From assembly GCA_963205195.1 (NCBI GenBank), contig CAUJHR010000006.1, positions 1 through 59,585 on the forward strand: a DNA stretch of 59,585 bases, written 5' to 3'. Below are positions 17,552 to 25,620 of this stretch, in pieces; the stretch's first letter is position 1; each line of letters opens with the position of its first letter. Position numbers and translations under genes: made by a program. This DNA comes from Pseudomonadota bacterium. GTDB lineage: Bacteria > Pseudomonadota > Alphaproteobacteria > Rickettsiales > SXRF01. The notes beneath the pieces were generated by a model, which was given only the letters and a program-made list of their open reading frames with translations, ran no database searches and was not told where the DNA came from.

Positions 17552-17829
17552 CTTTACAGGATAGCAAACCCTACAGCAAAAATCATGTTACAATTTCGTG
17601 AACATACAGAAAAATAAAGAACTTGCTGGCCGTGCCAAATCCATATTGTAATATTTAGGGAAATAGCCTTAAATCACATAATATCAGTGTAATTTGGCAT
17701 TACAAACGATTATTAGACGCAGCGAAGCGTTTTTATGAATAATTCAAATTCTAGCGAAGAGCCGTCTCAAGCAAGAATTTGTCAGTTTAAGCATACTGAG
17801 CGCAGCGAAGCGCTTTTTATGCGATGGAA

Positions 17830-17937
17830 CTGCATTCTCAAAATAAGGAAGCAGCTGCTATGAACGAGGAATGAAGCGTATTATAATACGTGAGTGACGA
17901 GTGAAGACGCAGATGCACCTTATTTTGGGAATGGAGC
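17830..17937. repeat. Long hairpin element, copy A
   Basis: Arms CTGCATTCTCAAAATAAGG and CCTTATTTTGGGAATG pair almost perfectly and enclose a core that runs GAACGAGGAATGAAGC, GTATTATAATAC, GTGAGTGACGAG. The core resembles those of elements at 23485-23625 and 52252-52361, whose arms differ in sequence. It lies in the 550-bp non-coding stretch between the gene starting at 17551 and tRNA-Gly. Two GCGCAGCGAAGCG-like direct repeats lie just left of it (about 17716-17735 and 17799-17820). I see no gene in the rest of this stretch. Confidence 0.7.
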
Positions 17938-17950
17938 GGATGAAGGGAAT
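17931..17950. repeat. Copy of the tRNA-Gly 3' end (att-like remnant)
   Basis: The 20 bases here match 18101-18120, the 3' end of tRNA-Gly, at 19 of 20 positions, at an offset of exactly 170 bp and in the same orientation. Duplicated tRNA 3' ends are left by tRNA-targeting integrases, but no integrase gene is in the window, so this is at most a remnant. Confidence 0.55.
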
Positions 17951-18065
17951 GATGCTCCGCCTACTGGCTCCGCACCCTGCGGGTCTTTTGGGCTTCGCCC
18001 TCAATTTCCAAAAATCCTGCTGGATTTTTGTCGAACCCCTCTTTCCGGGTTCTCACTTACCAATT

Positions 18066-18104
18066 CCATATTAGAAAGGCCATAAAATGGCCTTTCTAAT
18101 ATGG
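18066..18104 (-). terminator. 17-bp perfect hairpin overlapping the tRNA-Gly CCA end
   Basis: CCATATTAGAAAGGCCA and its exact complement are separated by five bases. On the transcript the first arm begins with the CCA of the tRNA itself, so the hairpin starts inside the mature 3' end. No T-run follows, so it may act as a processing or stabilising structure rather than a classical terminator. Confidence 0.6.
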
Positions 18105-18175
18105 AGCGGGTGAAGGGAATCGAACCCTCGTATGCAGCTTGGGAAGCTGCCGTTCTACCATTGAACTACACCCGC
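18102..18175 (-). tRNA. tRNA-Gly (anticodon CCC), CCA encoded
   Basis: The reverse strand folds as a cloverleaf: acceptor GCGGGTG/CACCCGC, D arm GTTC-GAAC, anticodon stem GCAGC/GCTGC with loop TTCCCAA (anticodon CCC, reading GGG), T arm GAGGG-TTCGATT-CCCTT, discriminator T and encoded CCA. 74 nt in all. It stands alone, downstream of rpsD. Confidence 0.95.
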
Positions 18176-18189
18176 ATGACTTAAAAGAA

Positions 18190-18213
18190 AAAGGCCAGTA
18201 AAAACTGGCCTTT
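18190..18213 (-). terminator. Terminator of rpsD
   Basis: AAAGGCCAGT and ACTGGCCTTT form a 10-bp stem with an AAAA loop, 25 bases after the rpsD stop codon. On the minus strand it is followed by TTCTTTT, typical of an intrinsic terminator. Confidence 0.8.
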
Positions 18214-18237
18214 CAATTCTACTATTATACTCAAAAA

Positions 18238-18858
18238 CTACCTTGAGTAAAATTCGATAACGAAGTTCGGTTCCATAACCACCGGATACGGCACTTCTGC
18301 CAGTTTCGGGGCGCGGATGAATTTAGCTTTAAGTTCGTTTTTGTCAAATTCGATATATTCAGGCACAGAGCGCTCAGGATTCTGGAGCATTTCCAGCACC
18401 ACTGCCATCTGGCGTGATTTTTCGCGCACTTCAACCACATCGCCTTCAGAAACTTTGTAGCTTGGTATATTCACTTTTTTACCATTAACGCGCATATGAC
18501 CATGACTTACCATCTGCCTTGCAGCAAACGGGGTAGGAACAAGACCCATGCGGTAAACAACGGTATCAAGTCGTGATTCAAGAAGGCCGATGAGGTTTTC
18601 ACCAGTATCACCTTTCAGGCGCACGGCTTCAAAATAAATTTTGCGGAACTGGCGCTCGGTGATATTGCCATAATAGCCGCGGAGCTTCTGCTTTTCGCGC
18701 AGCTGTGTGCCGTAATCGGATGGTTTTTTGCGCTTTGCAGCAGCACCATGCTGGCCGGGAGCATATGCGCGCTTATTGAACGGGTCTTTAGCATTACCCC
18801 ACAGGCTTACACCAAGGCGGCGGCTGATTTTATATTTGCAATCAATACGTTTTGTCAC
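18238..18858 (-). CDS. rpsD: 30S ribosomal protein S4
   Basis: Primary 16S rRNA-binding protein of the small subunit (206 residues, the usual size). The N-terminal [15 protein letters not shown], then YAPGQHG and the S4 RNA-binding domain (about residues 96-158, with [20 protein letters not shown] and [17 protein letters not shown]) are unmistakable. The N-terminal region lacks the four zinc-binding cysteines. It is monocistronic: own promoter at 18896-18923 and own terminator, with tRNA-Gly following. Confidence 0.98.
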   Translation of the reverse strand: MTKRIDCKYKISRRLGVSLWGNAKDPFNKRAYAPGQHGAAAKRKKPSDYGTQLREKQKLRGYYGNITERQFRKIYFEAVRLKGDTGENLIGLLESRLDTVVYRMGLVPTPFAARQMVSHGHMRVNGKKVNIPSYKVSEGDVVEVREKSRQMAVVLEMLQNPERSVPEYIEFDKNELKAKFIRAPKLAEVPYPVVMEPNFVIEFYSR

Positions 18859-18895
18859 GAGTTTACCTTAAAAGTTATAATATTTAGGGAGGTGC

Positions 18896-18923
18896 AATAT
18901 ACAAAGAAAATTGCGGCTGTCAA
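18896..18923 (-). promoter_or_regulatory. rpsD promoter
   Basis: On the minus strand TTGACA (18923-18918), a 16-base spacer and TATATT (18901-18896) precede rpsD by about 38 bases. Farther up (18968-19010) CCCTCCCCC and GAGGAGGGC can pair and may end transcription from the gene at 19023. Confidence 0.75.
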
Positions 18924-19022
18924 ATAGAGAATAATGGTATTTTACGGATTTTTGCCTTTTTGGTAGCAACCCTCCCCCTATATAAAAATATTTGAGGAGG
19001 GCTTAGGGGTAAATTGTTATAT

Positions 19023-19853
19023 TTATGAGCGTACTACATCGTAATTCATGTTAAGTGCCGGGTTACTGGTATCAATTCCTGCCGCAGCTCCATTACGCGC
19101 TGACAGAACCCTTGCCGCATGATCGCCAGGCGTCGGCGGAATTCCCATAAGCGTATTCTGTCCATTCTGGACAGCCCTTAGTGCTGCAACATCCTCACGC
19201 ATTTCCTGTGTTTTCTGCTCCCTGCCCGCAACTTCTTCAGCGCGCTCCTGCTTGGCGCGTTTCGATGAGAACATGGCAGCAGCAGTGATCGCACCAACCA
19301 CAGCAGCAGGAACAATAAATAATTTACTCCTGACAACCTTGCCGAATTTATTGCCGCGGTTCTGCCATTTAAGGGTTTTTACCTGTGCTTTTGCTTCTTT
19401 GGCTTTTTCAGCAGCCTCTTTGTGTATTTTAAGCAAGTTTTCTTTGGCTGCTTCAACATTCATATTATGCTCAGCAGGATTAGCGTGATGAACCCTTGCA
19501 TCCCCAAGCCTTTCATTTAAACGCAACAGTGCCGCAGCTTCTTCTTTCTTACCTAATTTATTTAAATCAGCCACAGAATTATTTAGATGCCGCTCGGTTT
19601 TTTCAACCCCCTTTATAAAATCTCCGGACAATTGAGCAGTGCCGGAATTACCAGCGGTTACTTTAGCTGCTGCAGCCTGTGCAGCTTTTGTTTCCGAAGT
19701 TTTATGATCTTTATATGACTGGGATTGAGGCGTAGCATATACACTGCCGATACCTGGCACTTCCAATGGGGTTTTAGGCCCGATAGGTGCCCTATATTGA
19801 TCAGCCGTTGCTTTTACTGTATCCGCCTGATTATTTTCTAAAATTTCAACCAT
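19023..19853 (-). CDS. Uncharacterised coiled-coil protein with one membrane segment
   Basis: 276 residues: a polar N-terminal half, a long Ala/Glu/Lys helical region (about 85-165) likely to form coiled coils, one hydrophobic segment at about 182-196 (LFIVPAAVVGAITAAAMF), then a charged helix (KRAKQERAEEVAGREQ) and a Gly/Ala/Asn-rich tail. No family recognised. It follows the 195-residue gene by 15 bases and is probably its operon partner. Helix-rich, low-complexity proteins like this occur among secreted effectors and phage-like structural proteins, but nothing in the sequence decides. Confidence 0.65.
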   Translation of the reverse strand: MVEILENNQADTVKATADQYRAPIGPKTPLEVPGIGSVYATPQSQSYKDHKTSETKAAQAAAAKVTAGNSGTAQLSGDFIKGVEKTERHLNNSVADLNKLGKKEEAAALLRLNERLGDARVHHANPAEHNMNVEAAKENLLKIHKEAAEKAKEAKAQVKTLKWQNRGNKFGKVVRSKLFIVPAAVVGAITAAAMFSSKRAKQERAEEVAGREQKTQEMREDVAALRAVQNGQNTLMGIPPTPGDHAARVLSARNGAAAGIDTSNPALNMNYDVVRS

Positions 19854-19868
19854 AATAGATCCCTAGTA

Positions 19869-20456
19869 TTAACCGACCTGTTTTGATGAATGGGCAGCTT
19901 CTGCCTGTTGCTGCCTGATAGATTCAGGCTTGATGCTGCCTTTGCCAGCACCAGAGCGTGCTGCAAAGCTATTTGATTTATCATCACTTTCATCATAGTA
20001 ATTTGATGTATTGGATTTAGCATAGGCCGATTGCTGCGCCTGCTGCTGTATTTCCTGCAGCTTTGTAATTACCTGCCCCTGCCCTGCATTTACACCCTGG
20101 TTATAGGCATCAACCTGTGCGGCCTGCAATGTTGCAGCGAATACTTTATTACGCTCTTCTTCCTGCGCGGCGACCTGGTTCTCGCCACGGATTTTCGATA
20201 CACCTTTCACCAGTGCATAACCACCGCCAACTGCTCCAGCAGCTACAAGGGCGCTGGTTCCCGCATAGGCGATACCGGCAGCTGCAACTAAGCCCAGACC
20301 ACCAAGCAATACCGCGCCAGACGCGATAGCGGCTACACCGCCAACCGCAAGCCCGATACCAGCAGCAACAGTTAATGCTGCAGCAAAAAGCGCACTTTTT
20401 GCAGTTTTACCAGCAACATTTCCAACTGTGGTTGGTTCTTGATTATCATTAGCCAT
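19869..20456 (-). CDS. Uncharacterised Gly/Ala-rich membrane protein (glycine-zipper-like)
   Basis: 195 residues. After a short polar start, residues about 12-85 are an almost continuous Gly/Ala/Val stretch (GIGLAVGGVAAIASGAVLLGG, LVAAGAVGGGYALVKG) able to form two or three tightly packed helices. A charged segment follows (GENQVAAQEEERNKVFAATLQ), then a Gln-rich helix and a Ser/Gly tail. The layout, Gly-rich helices followed by an EERN-containing charged helix, is shared with the protein at 20570-21025, so the two may be paralogues. First gene of an operon with 19023-19853. A perfect 11-bp inverted repeat lies about 45-87 bp upstream. Confidence 0.68.
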   Translation of the reverse strand: MANDNQEPTTVGNVAGKTAKSALFAAALTVAAGIGLAVGGVAAIASGAVLLGGLGLVAAAGIAYAGTSALVAAGAVGGGYALVKGVSKIRGENQVAAQEEERNKVFAATLQAAQVDAYNQGVNAGQGQVITKLQEIQQQAQQSAYAKSNTSNYYDESDDKSNSFAARSGAGKGSIKPESIRQQQAEAAHSSKQVG

Positions 20457-20500
20457 AAACCCTCACTTCTACATTATTGTTATCTATTTATACTTTCACT

Positions 20501-20543
20501 ATGTCACAAAATCCCAATACAACAAGTTACGGTTTTGTGACAT
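20501..20543 (-). promoter_or_regulatory. Inverted repeat ATGTCACAAAA / TTTTGTGACAT before the 195-residue gene
   Basis: Perfect 11-bp arms at 20501-20511 and 20533-20543 with a 21-bp spacer. Read toward the gene, the distal arm begins a stretch ATGTCACAAAACCGTAACTT that matches the motif found before 21025, 22394 and 38286. Likely a dimeric regulator site or part of a shared promoter. Confidence 0.65.
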
Positions 20544-20569
20544 CAATATTACCATACTATAAAAACGGG

Positions 20570-21025
20570 TTAACCGCCGCGTACAGCGCCCCTGTCCTGC
20601 CCCTGCCCAAAAGCTATATTAGGGGAAACCCCGCCGCTTTGTGCATATTCAACATTACGCTGCCTTTTAAGCAGGCGGTTGCGCTCCTCGAAAACTACCA
20701 TCTGCTCATGGTTGGCAATATGATCCTGCCTGCTTTCTTCAATAGCCTTACCAACTCCGCCAACGCCTGAAATTCCACCCAGCACAGCGCCTATGGTTGC
20801 GCCTTTTATTAAACCACCCACCAGAATCGCCGTTCCTGCCGTACTAGTATATCCAAACCAGCTGGCAACTGTGGTTAGTGCCCACACACCCAATGCTGGA
20901 GCCGCAGCAAGCAAACCTACCACTGCCGCGCCAACCGCCGCCCATTTCAAGGCTTTTCCTGCCACATGCTTGATCCCTTCCCATGTCGGGCTGAAATTCT
21001 TAAGTGCTGGATGTTCTGATGACAT
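20570..21025 (-). CDS. Uncharacterised Gly/Ala-rich membrane protein
   Basis: 151 residues: a soluble N-terminus (about 20), hydrophobic Ala/Val/Gly segments at about 26-58 and 66-95 (ILVGGLIKGATIGAVLGGISG), then a charged helix containing FEERNRLLKRQRNVEYAQ and a Gly-rich tail. Similar in layout to 19869-20456, including the Gly-x-Gly helix followed by EERN. No family recognised. It is a separate transcription unit with the shared upstream motif at 21090-21114. Confidence 0.66.
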   Translation of the reverse strand: MSSEHPALKNFSPTWEGIKHVAGKALKWAAVGAAVVGLLAAAPALGVWALTTVASWFGYTSTAGTAILVGGLIKGATIGAVLGGISGVGGVGKAIEESRQDHIANHEQMVVFEERNRLLKRQRNVEYAQSGGVSPNIAFGQGQDRGAVRGG

Positions 21026-21089
21026 AAATAACTAATTCCTCATATGGTCTTGTTGTAGCATGGTTTCATATTAATATTAAATATGCTCA

Positions 21090-21114
21090 TAAACAAATGA
21101 AGCTTTTGTGACAT
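21090..21114 (-). promoter_or_regulatory. Shared upstream motif, copy before the gene at 21025
   Basis: On the minus strand the site reads ATGTCACAAAAGCTTCA followed by TTTGTTTAT, about 65-90 bp before the start codon. It matches the site at 38206 at nearly every position of the core TGTCAYAAAARCTTCA and of the TGTTTAT tail. Confidence 0.65.
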
Positions 21115-21185
21115 AGGGAAAAAATGCCTGCAATAACTAGCAGTTGTCATGAAAGTGCAATATTTGGCAAACCAGCTGTTAAACG

Positions 21186-21695
21186 TTATATTTCAACGCT
21201 TTTTTCGAGTTTTTTCTTGGTGTTTGGGGTAATGACAAATCCTGGCGGCACAACCCCGGTGAAAAGCGGCTTAAGAATTTGCCCGGCGGCCTTGGTATTA
21301 TCATGATTATGGCAGTCTTTTTTGCCAGATAAATAGCTTTTGCACGCCTTGATAAAGCTATCCATAAGACCGCCGCCCTGTTCACCTACTGCTTCTTTCA
21401 CTTCCACATCAGCTTTTATCAAGTTTGTCAGGAGCGCCTGCAGCGATGTTGCATCCATGCTTGCCGGGTCAGAGTTTAGAAGCCCCTGGTCAAAATGCTC
21501 CTTCAAAATAGGGTGCTTGGCAATTTTTTGCCTTATATCGGCCTGTATAGCCCTTACAAGCCCGACAACCTGTGCATTATCAGCCATCTGGTTCTTATGG
21601 AAATTTCTTTGGTCCTCGGAAAATTGAGAGCGCTGCTGCCTTAAGCCCTGCTTAAGAATCTTTTCAAAATCTTCGAATTTATTATGTTCAGCCAT
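21186..21695 (-). CDS. Uncharacterised soluble helical protein
   Basis: 169 residues, Gln/Lys/Asp-rich and without a membrane segment. The N-terminal FEDFEKILKQGLRQQRSQ and VGLVRAIQADIRQKI are amphipathic helices. Two cysteines and two histidines cluster at CKSYLSGKKDCHNHDN (about 117-132), which could bind a metal, though this is only suggestive. It starts 12 bases after the 228-residue gene and belongs to the same operon. Not recognised. Confidence 0.62.
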   Translation of the reverse strand: MAEHNKFEDFEKILKQGLRQQRSQFSEDQRNFHKNQMADNAQVVGLVRAIQADIRQKIAKHPILKEHFDQGLLNSDPASMDATSLQALLTNLIKADVEVKEAVGEQGGGLMDSFIKACKSYLSGKKDCHNHDNTKAAGQILKPLFTGVVPPGFVITPNTKKKLEKSVEI

Positions 21696-21707
21696 AATAT
21701 TATCCTG

Positions 21708-22394
21708 CTAAGCGCTTAAGCTCCGTCCAGAATATCCTGCATCTTTTTCCTGCTTATGGGCTTTAGTGTAATCAGGCGCGTTATTTTTGATCTCGGCAAA
21801 TAAAGCCCGCTCTGGTATATGCTCGCCACCGGTTACATTGTGCCTTATATGAGCTTCGCGCTGCTCTGGTGTAAGCGCTGCCAGCAATTTTTCTGTTTCT
21901 GGATTATTGCGGCGTTTTTCTTCTTCAATTTTCTTTTGCGCCATGGTCGCTTCTGCTCCCATAAAATCGCTTGCAGGCGCTTTCCCGCTTATAGCAGCAC
22001 CTGCGGCTTCGGCGGCCAACCCCAGCCCTGCAATAGCCATAGCACCGCCGACAACCGCTTCTTGTAATTTTTTACCTTCTTCTTCTTTAACCAAACCTTC
22101 AACTTTAGCTATAGCTTCCTTTATAGAGGCCATATTGTTCTGGTCAACATTGATAGGGTTTACCTTACCTTTAAGCTGTGGATAATTCCTCTCCATATCG
22201 CTTAATTCTTTGGCAAACCGCTCATATTCAGTTTTGTTGGTTTCATATGGGTTGCCGGTAGCATCTACAAAAGCCACCGCGCTTAAAGGAGTTGTAGCCA
22301 GAGCTATAGCTGGCGCTCCGACACCCGATGTATGATCTGTTGCGTGGCCGTATAAACCACCAGTATTTTTATCATCTTCACCGTACAAACCCAT
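21708..22394 (-). CDS. Uncharacterised protein with a Gly/Ala membrane hairpin
   Basis: 228 residues. The N-terminus holds a repeated GLYG tetrapeptide (GLYGEDDKNTGGLYGHA), then a weakly hydrophobic stretch, a polar helix (about 60-115), a Gly/Ala-rich hydrophobic segment at about 116-140 (AVVGGAMAIAGLGLAAEAAG) and a charged C-terminus. First gene of an operon with 21186-21695. The shared motif lies about 70-85 bp upstream, in the divergent gap with rluD. No family recognised. Confidence 0.64.
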   Translation of the reverse strand: MGLYGEDDKNTGGLYGHATDHTSGVGAPAIALATTPLSAVAFVDATGNPYETNKTEYERFAKELSDMERNYPQLKGKVNPINVDQNNMASIKEAIAKVEGLVKEEEGKKLQEAVVGGAMAIAGLGLAAEAAGAAISGKAPASDFMGAEATMAQKKIEEEKRRNNPETEKLLAALTPEQREAHIRHNVTGGEHIPERALFAEIKNNAPDYTKAHKQEKDAGYSGRSLSA

Positions 22395-22461
22395 GGGCCA
22401 CTCCTAAAAAGATACAACTATCCTTACGACAAATATAGATTAACAGCGACTGGGGAGCAAA

Positions 22462-22478
22462 TGAAGTTTTTATGACAA
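22462..22478 (-). promoter_or_regulatory. Shared upstream motif, copy before the gene at 22394
   Basis: On the minus strand the 17 bases read TTGTCATAAAAACTTCA, identical over the whole length to 38206-38222 on the plus strand, and at a similar distance from the start codon (about 70-85 bp). Confidence 0.7.
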
Positions 22479-22508
22479 GAGCTTAAAAACATTGCTATAC
22501 TCACTAAC

Positions 22509-23486
22509 ATGATAGAAAAACAGCATATTTTTTTGGTAAACAGCGAAAATGCGGGGCTAAGGCTGGATAAGTTTTTAGCTGGCCAAATGCCCGAAATCTC
22601 CAGGGCGCGCATACAATCCCTGCTGGAGCAAGGCCATATTTCCTGCGCCGGAAAGCCATTCTCCAGCGCCTCCGCCAAAACCAAAGCCGGGCAGGAATTC
22701 ACAGTGATCATTCCAGAGGCGGAACCTTCGCACATGCTGCCGCAGGCCATGGACCTTGATATAATCTATGAAGATGAATATCTGCTGGTCATCAATAAAC
22801 CAGCGGGGCTTACCGTCCACCCAGCGCCGGGCAACCGTGATAAAACCTTAGTGAATGCCCTGCTTGCCCATTGCGGCGAAAGCCTGTCTGGTATAGGCGG
22901 CGTTGCGCGTCCGGGCATCGTCCACCGTATCGATAAGGATACCAGCGGGCTGCTGGTGGCCGCTAAGAATGATACAGCTCATAACCACCTCTCAGCCCAG
23001 CTTGCAGGCCATACTCTGGGGCGCACTTATGCAGCGATAGTCTGGGGAACGCCGAAATCAGCAAGCGGAACCATAACCGGCAATATCGGGCGCTCACCAA
23101 CAAACCGCCAGAAAATGGCAGTAGTTAAATCCGGCGGCAAACATGCGGTCACCCATTATAAAACTATTGAGAATTTTGATATTGCGACACTCGTGGAATG
23201 CAATCTGGAAACCGGGCGTACCCACCAGATTCGGGTGCATTTCACGCATATTGGCTGCCCACTGCTTGGCGACCCTACTTATGGGGCAACTACTGCAAGT
23301 CGCCTGAACCAGAATATATATAAACATATCCCGCGACAAACCCGCACGGCACTACTGGCCTTCAACCGCCAAGCTCTGCACGCCCGCGAACTACGCCTCA
23401 TCCACCCGGCAACAAATAAGGAAATGAAATTCACCTGCCCCCTGCCGGGGGATATGCTGGAATTATTAGCCACGTTGGGAAACTGA
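22509..23486 (+). CDS. rluD: 23S rRNA pseudouridine synthase, RluD-type
   Basis: RluA/RluD-family enzyme; RluD converts uridines of 23S rRNA helix 69 to pseudouridine. An N-terminal S4-like domain (LRLDKFLAGQMPEISRARIQ, about 16-36) is followed by the catalytic domain: INKPAGLTVHPAPG (about 98), the catalytic Asp in VHRIDKDTSGLLV (about 137-150), and LETGRTHQIRVHF near 240. The 325-residue length is normal. RluD is preferred to RluC because of the KPAGLTVHPAPGN form, but substrate cannot be proven. Divergent from the unknown gene at 22394; the 3' end abuts hairpin element B. Confidence 0.9.
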   Translation: MIEKQHIFLVNSENAGLRLDKFLAGQMPEISRARIQSLLEQGHISCAGKPFSSASAKTKAGQEFTVIIPEAEPSHMLPQAMDLDIIYEDEYLLVINKPAGLTVHPAPGNRDKTLVNALLAHCGESLSGIGGVARPGIVHRIDKDTSGLLVAAKNDTAHNHLSAQLAGHTLGRTYAAIVWGTPKSASGTITGNIGRSPTNRQKMAVVKSGGKHAVTHYKTIENFDIATLVECNLETGRTHQIRVHFTHIGCPLLGDPTYGATTASRLNQNIYKHIPRQTRTALLAFNRQALHARELRLIHPATNKEMKFTCPLPGDMLELLATLGN

Positions 23487-23625
23487 ATTTTTCTAAAATC
23501 TCGCTAGGCTTTAGCGAAAATGGTTGTTTACGAGAACCGTAGCGGAGCGTACGTTAGAGTACGTGAGCAACGGAAGCGCAGGAAATGACTATTTGCAGCA
23601 AAGCTTAGTAGAGATTTTAAAATTC
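23485..23625. repeat. Long hairpin element, copy B
   Basis: Arms of about 28 bases (GAATTTTTCTAAAATCTCGC against GAATTTTAAAATCTCTAC read on the other strand) continue as a second paired block (GAAAATGGTTGTTT / AAATAGTCATTT). The core is GTACGTTAGAGTAC followed by GTGAGCAACGGAAGCGCAG. It fills the gap between convergent rluD and trmB, and the trmB stop codon lies inside it, so it probably ends both transcripts. Confidence 0.72.
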
Positions 23626-24269
23626 AGGTATGTCGGCCTTCCAGCAAGCGCCTTCTGCTCATAACGCGTGGAGATCCATTCTTCCCACGGCTCCAGCCAG
23701 TCTTTGCAATTTTTTGCCTTCCATGCCAATCTTGGATGTGCCAATAATCTCTCTAACATCCATGTTGCGTAATCGGCGCTATCCGTTGCCAGACGTAATT
23801 CAGATTCCGGTTTCATTACTCGAACCAGCGAATCCAGAAATTCGGTTGAAATGATACGCCGTTTATTATGCCGCGCCTTCGGCCATGGGTCTGGATATAA
23901 AATATATACGCGCTCGAGCGAATTATCTGGAAGAGCAGCTACCAGATCACGCGCATCGTCGTTGTAAATACGGATATTTTTAAGTCCGTGTTCGTTGATA
24001 TGCGAAAGCAATCCGGCAGTTCCGTTCACATATGGTTCGCAACCGATGAACTGCACTTCAGGGTGCAGTCCGGCAAGATGCGCCAAATGTTCGCCGCCGC
24101 CAAAACCTATCTCCAGCCATATTGAAGATTCAGGTTTCAAGTTTCTGGATTCAGGCAAGGTGATGGTAAGCTGCGGAAGCAGCGTATCAAACAATCCCTG
24201 TTTGGCTGGGCGCAAATTGCGCCCCTTGCGGCGGCCAAAGGAGCGGAGTAGTGGATTACTTGAATTCAC
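23589..24269 (-). CDS. trmB: tRNA (guanine-N7)-methyltransferase TrmB
   Basis: SAM-dependent enzyme that makes m7G46 in tRNA. The SAM motif [16 protein letters not shown] (about 52-67), [19 protein letters not shown], the signature [19 protein letters not shown] (about 124-142) and the C-terminal [10 protein letters not shown] are present. Residues about 37-48 ([11 protein letters not shown]) come from a heptamer array just before the SAM motif. The last ten residues are encoded within hairpin element B. The start overlaps the metK 3' end by 14 bases, a coupled order also seen in other alphaproteobacteria. Confidence 0.95.
   Translation of the reverse strand: MNSSNPLLRSFGRRKGRNLRPAKQGLFDTLLPQLTITLPESRNLKPESSIWLEIGFGGGEHLAHLAGLHPEVQFIGCEPYVNGTAGLLSHINEHGLKNIRIYNDDARDLVAALPDNSLERVYILYPDPWPKARHNKRRIISTEFLDSLVRVMKPESELRLATDSADYATWMLERLLAHPRLAWKAKNCKDWLEPWEEWISTRYEQKALAGRPTYLNFKISTKLCCK
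24125..24156. repeat. Heptamer array inside trmB
   Basis: Units GATTCAG, GTTTCAA, GTTTCTG, GATTCAG: a degenerate GGATTCA array in frame in TrmB residues about 37-48. Confidence 0.65.
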
Positions 24270-25434
24270 TCTTCAGCTGTTCCACAAGGTCGGTTTTTTC
24301 CCATGAGAAACCGCCGTCCTTATCCGGGTTGCGGCCAAAATGCCCATAAGCCGCTGTGCGTGCATAGATCGGGCGGTTGAGCTGCAAATGGGTGCGGATT
24401 CCGCGTGGAGAAAGATCCACCAGTTCCTGCAACACGCGCTCCAGCTTTCCGTCATCAACCTTGCCGGTTCCGGCGGTGCTTACATAAAATGAAAGCGGCT
24501 TGGATACGCCGATAGCATAGGAAAGCTGGATAGTGCAGCGTTCTGCAATACCGGCAGCCACTACGTTTTTCGCAAGGTAACGCGCAACATATGCAGCGCT
24601 GCGGTCAACTTTCGTGGGGTCTTTGCCTGAGAATGCGCCGCCGCCATGCGGAGCTGCGCCGCCGTATGTATCCACAATGATCTTACGCCCGGTAAGGCCG
24701 CAATCGCCGTCCGGACCGCCTATTATGAACTGCCCCGTCGGGTTTACGTAAAATTCTGCTTCATCGCACATCCAGCCTTTTGGCAATGCCGCCAATACAT
24801 ACGGGCGCACGATCTCGCGCACATCTTTTTGCGATAGACCTTCAGAATGTTGGGTAGAAACCACAATGGAAGTTGCTTTCACCGGCTTGCCTTTTTCATA
24901 AAGCAGTGACACCTGGCTTTTTGCATCCGGCCCCAACCCTTTTTCTTTTCCGCTATGGCGCACATCGGCGAGGTTCTGCAAAATCCTGTGTGACAGATGT
25001 ATTGGAGCTGGCATCAGAGTATCGGTTTCGTTGCAGGCAAAACCGAACATTATGCCCTGATCGCCCGCGCCTTCATCCTTGCTTTCGCCGCTGTCTACCC
25101 CCATAGCAATGTCAGCCGACTGTGCATGAAGATGCACATAAACATCCAGATTATCGGCATGGAAGCCTTCCTGCAGATAACCAATTTCACGCACCTTATC
25201 GCGCGCCAGTTTTTCGATCTGCGCTTTGGTAAGGTCAGCACCACGGGTTTCACCAGCAATAACTATAGTATTGGTAGTAGCCAGCGTTTCACACGCCACC
25301 CGCGCCTCCGGGTTTACTGCAAGCATCGCATCAACAACCGCATCGGATATCTGGTCACACACCTTATCTGGATGGCCTTCGGCTACTGATTCACTGGTAA
25401 AAACATAATCACTGCGGTTAGCAAAATTGGACAT
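24256..25434 (-). CDS. metK: S-adenosylmethionine synthetase MetK
   Basis: Cytoplasmic enzyme that makes SAM from methionine and ATP. The signature [21 protein letters not shown], the [14 protein letters not shown] loop, the P-loop-like [19 protein letters not shown] and [19 protein letters not shown] are all present. I chose the ATG at 25434, five bases after a GGGAG ribosome site; a GTG two codons earlier is possible. About 392 residues. It is preceded by a SAM-II-like riboswitch that would close the feedback loop, and followed by trmB, a SAM consumer. Confidence 0.97.
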   Translation of the reverse strand: MSNFANRSDYVFTSESVAEGHPDKVCDQISDAVVDAMLAVNPEARVACETLATTNTIVIAGETRGADLTKAQIEKLARDKVREIGYLQEGFHADNLDVYVHLHAQSADIAMGVDSGESKDEGAGDQGIMFGFACNETDTLMPAPIHLSHRILQNLADVRHSGKEKGLGPDAKSQVSLLYEKGKPVKATSIVVSTQHSEGLSQKDVREIVRPYVLAALPKGWMCDEAEFYVNPTGQFIIGGPDGDCGLTGRKIIVDTYGGAAPHGGGAFSGKDPTKVDRSAAYVARYLAKNVVAAGIAERCTIQLSYAIGVSKPLSFYVSTAGTGKVDDGKLERVLQELVDLSPRGIRTHLQLNRPIYARTAAYGHFGRNPDKDGGFSWEKTDLVEQLKSEFK

Positions 25435-25439
25435 ACTCA

Positions 25440-25568
25440 CTCCCTAATAATAAAAAACTTAAGGGATTTGAGAATTATCGTCCGCAAGATGACAGAGATA
25501 GCTTAGCCCATTTTTGTTAAGAACCTTACGGCTCTAAGGTGGTTGTCAAGCAACTCAAATCCCCACCT
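25440..25568 (-). promoter_or_regulatory. SAM-II-type riboswitch in the metK leader
   Basis: On the transcript, P1 AGGTGG (25568-25563) pairs with CCACCT (25542-25537). The enclosed loop GGATTTGAGTTGCTTGACAA has the SAM-II GAUUUGA...CUUG pattern. After an extra hairpin GAGCC-GTAA-GGTTC (25534-25521) comes the GCTAA element (25507-25503) that forms the pseudoknot in the family. Downstream, CTCAAATCCC (25472-25463) is an exact 10-base complement of the loop GGGATTTGAG (25563-25554). The adjacent TCCCTTAA can instead pair with TTAGGGA of the ribosome site (25447-25440). This supports a translational off-switch. A promoter is likely just upstream (TTGACT at 25607-25602). Confidence 0.85.
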
Positions 25569-25620
25569 GAATTAAGCTATCATTAGTAGCTTAAAAATAG
25601 AAGTCAAGCCAGATAAATCT

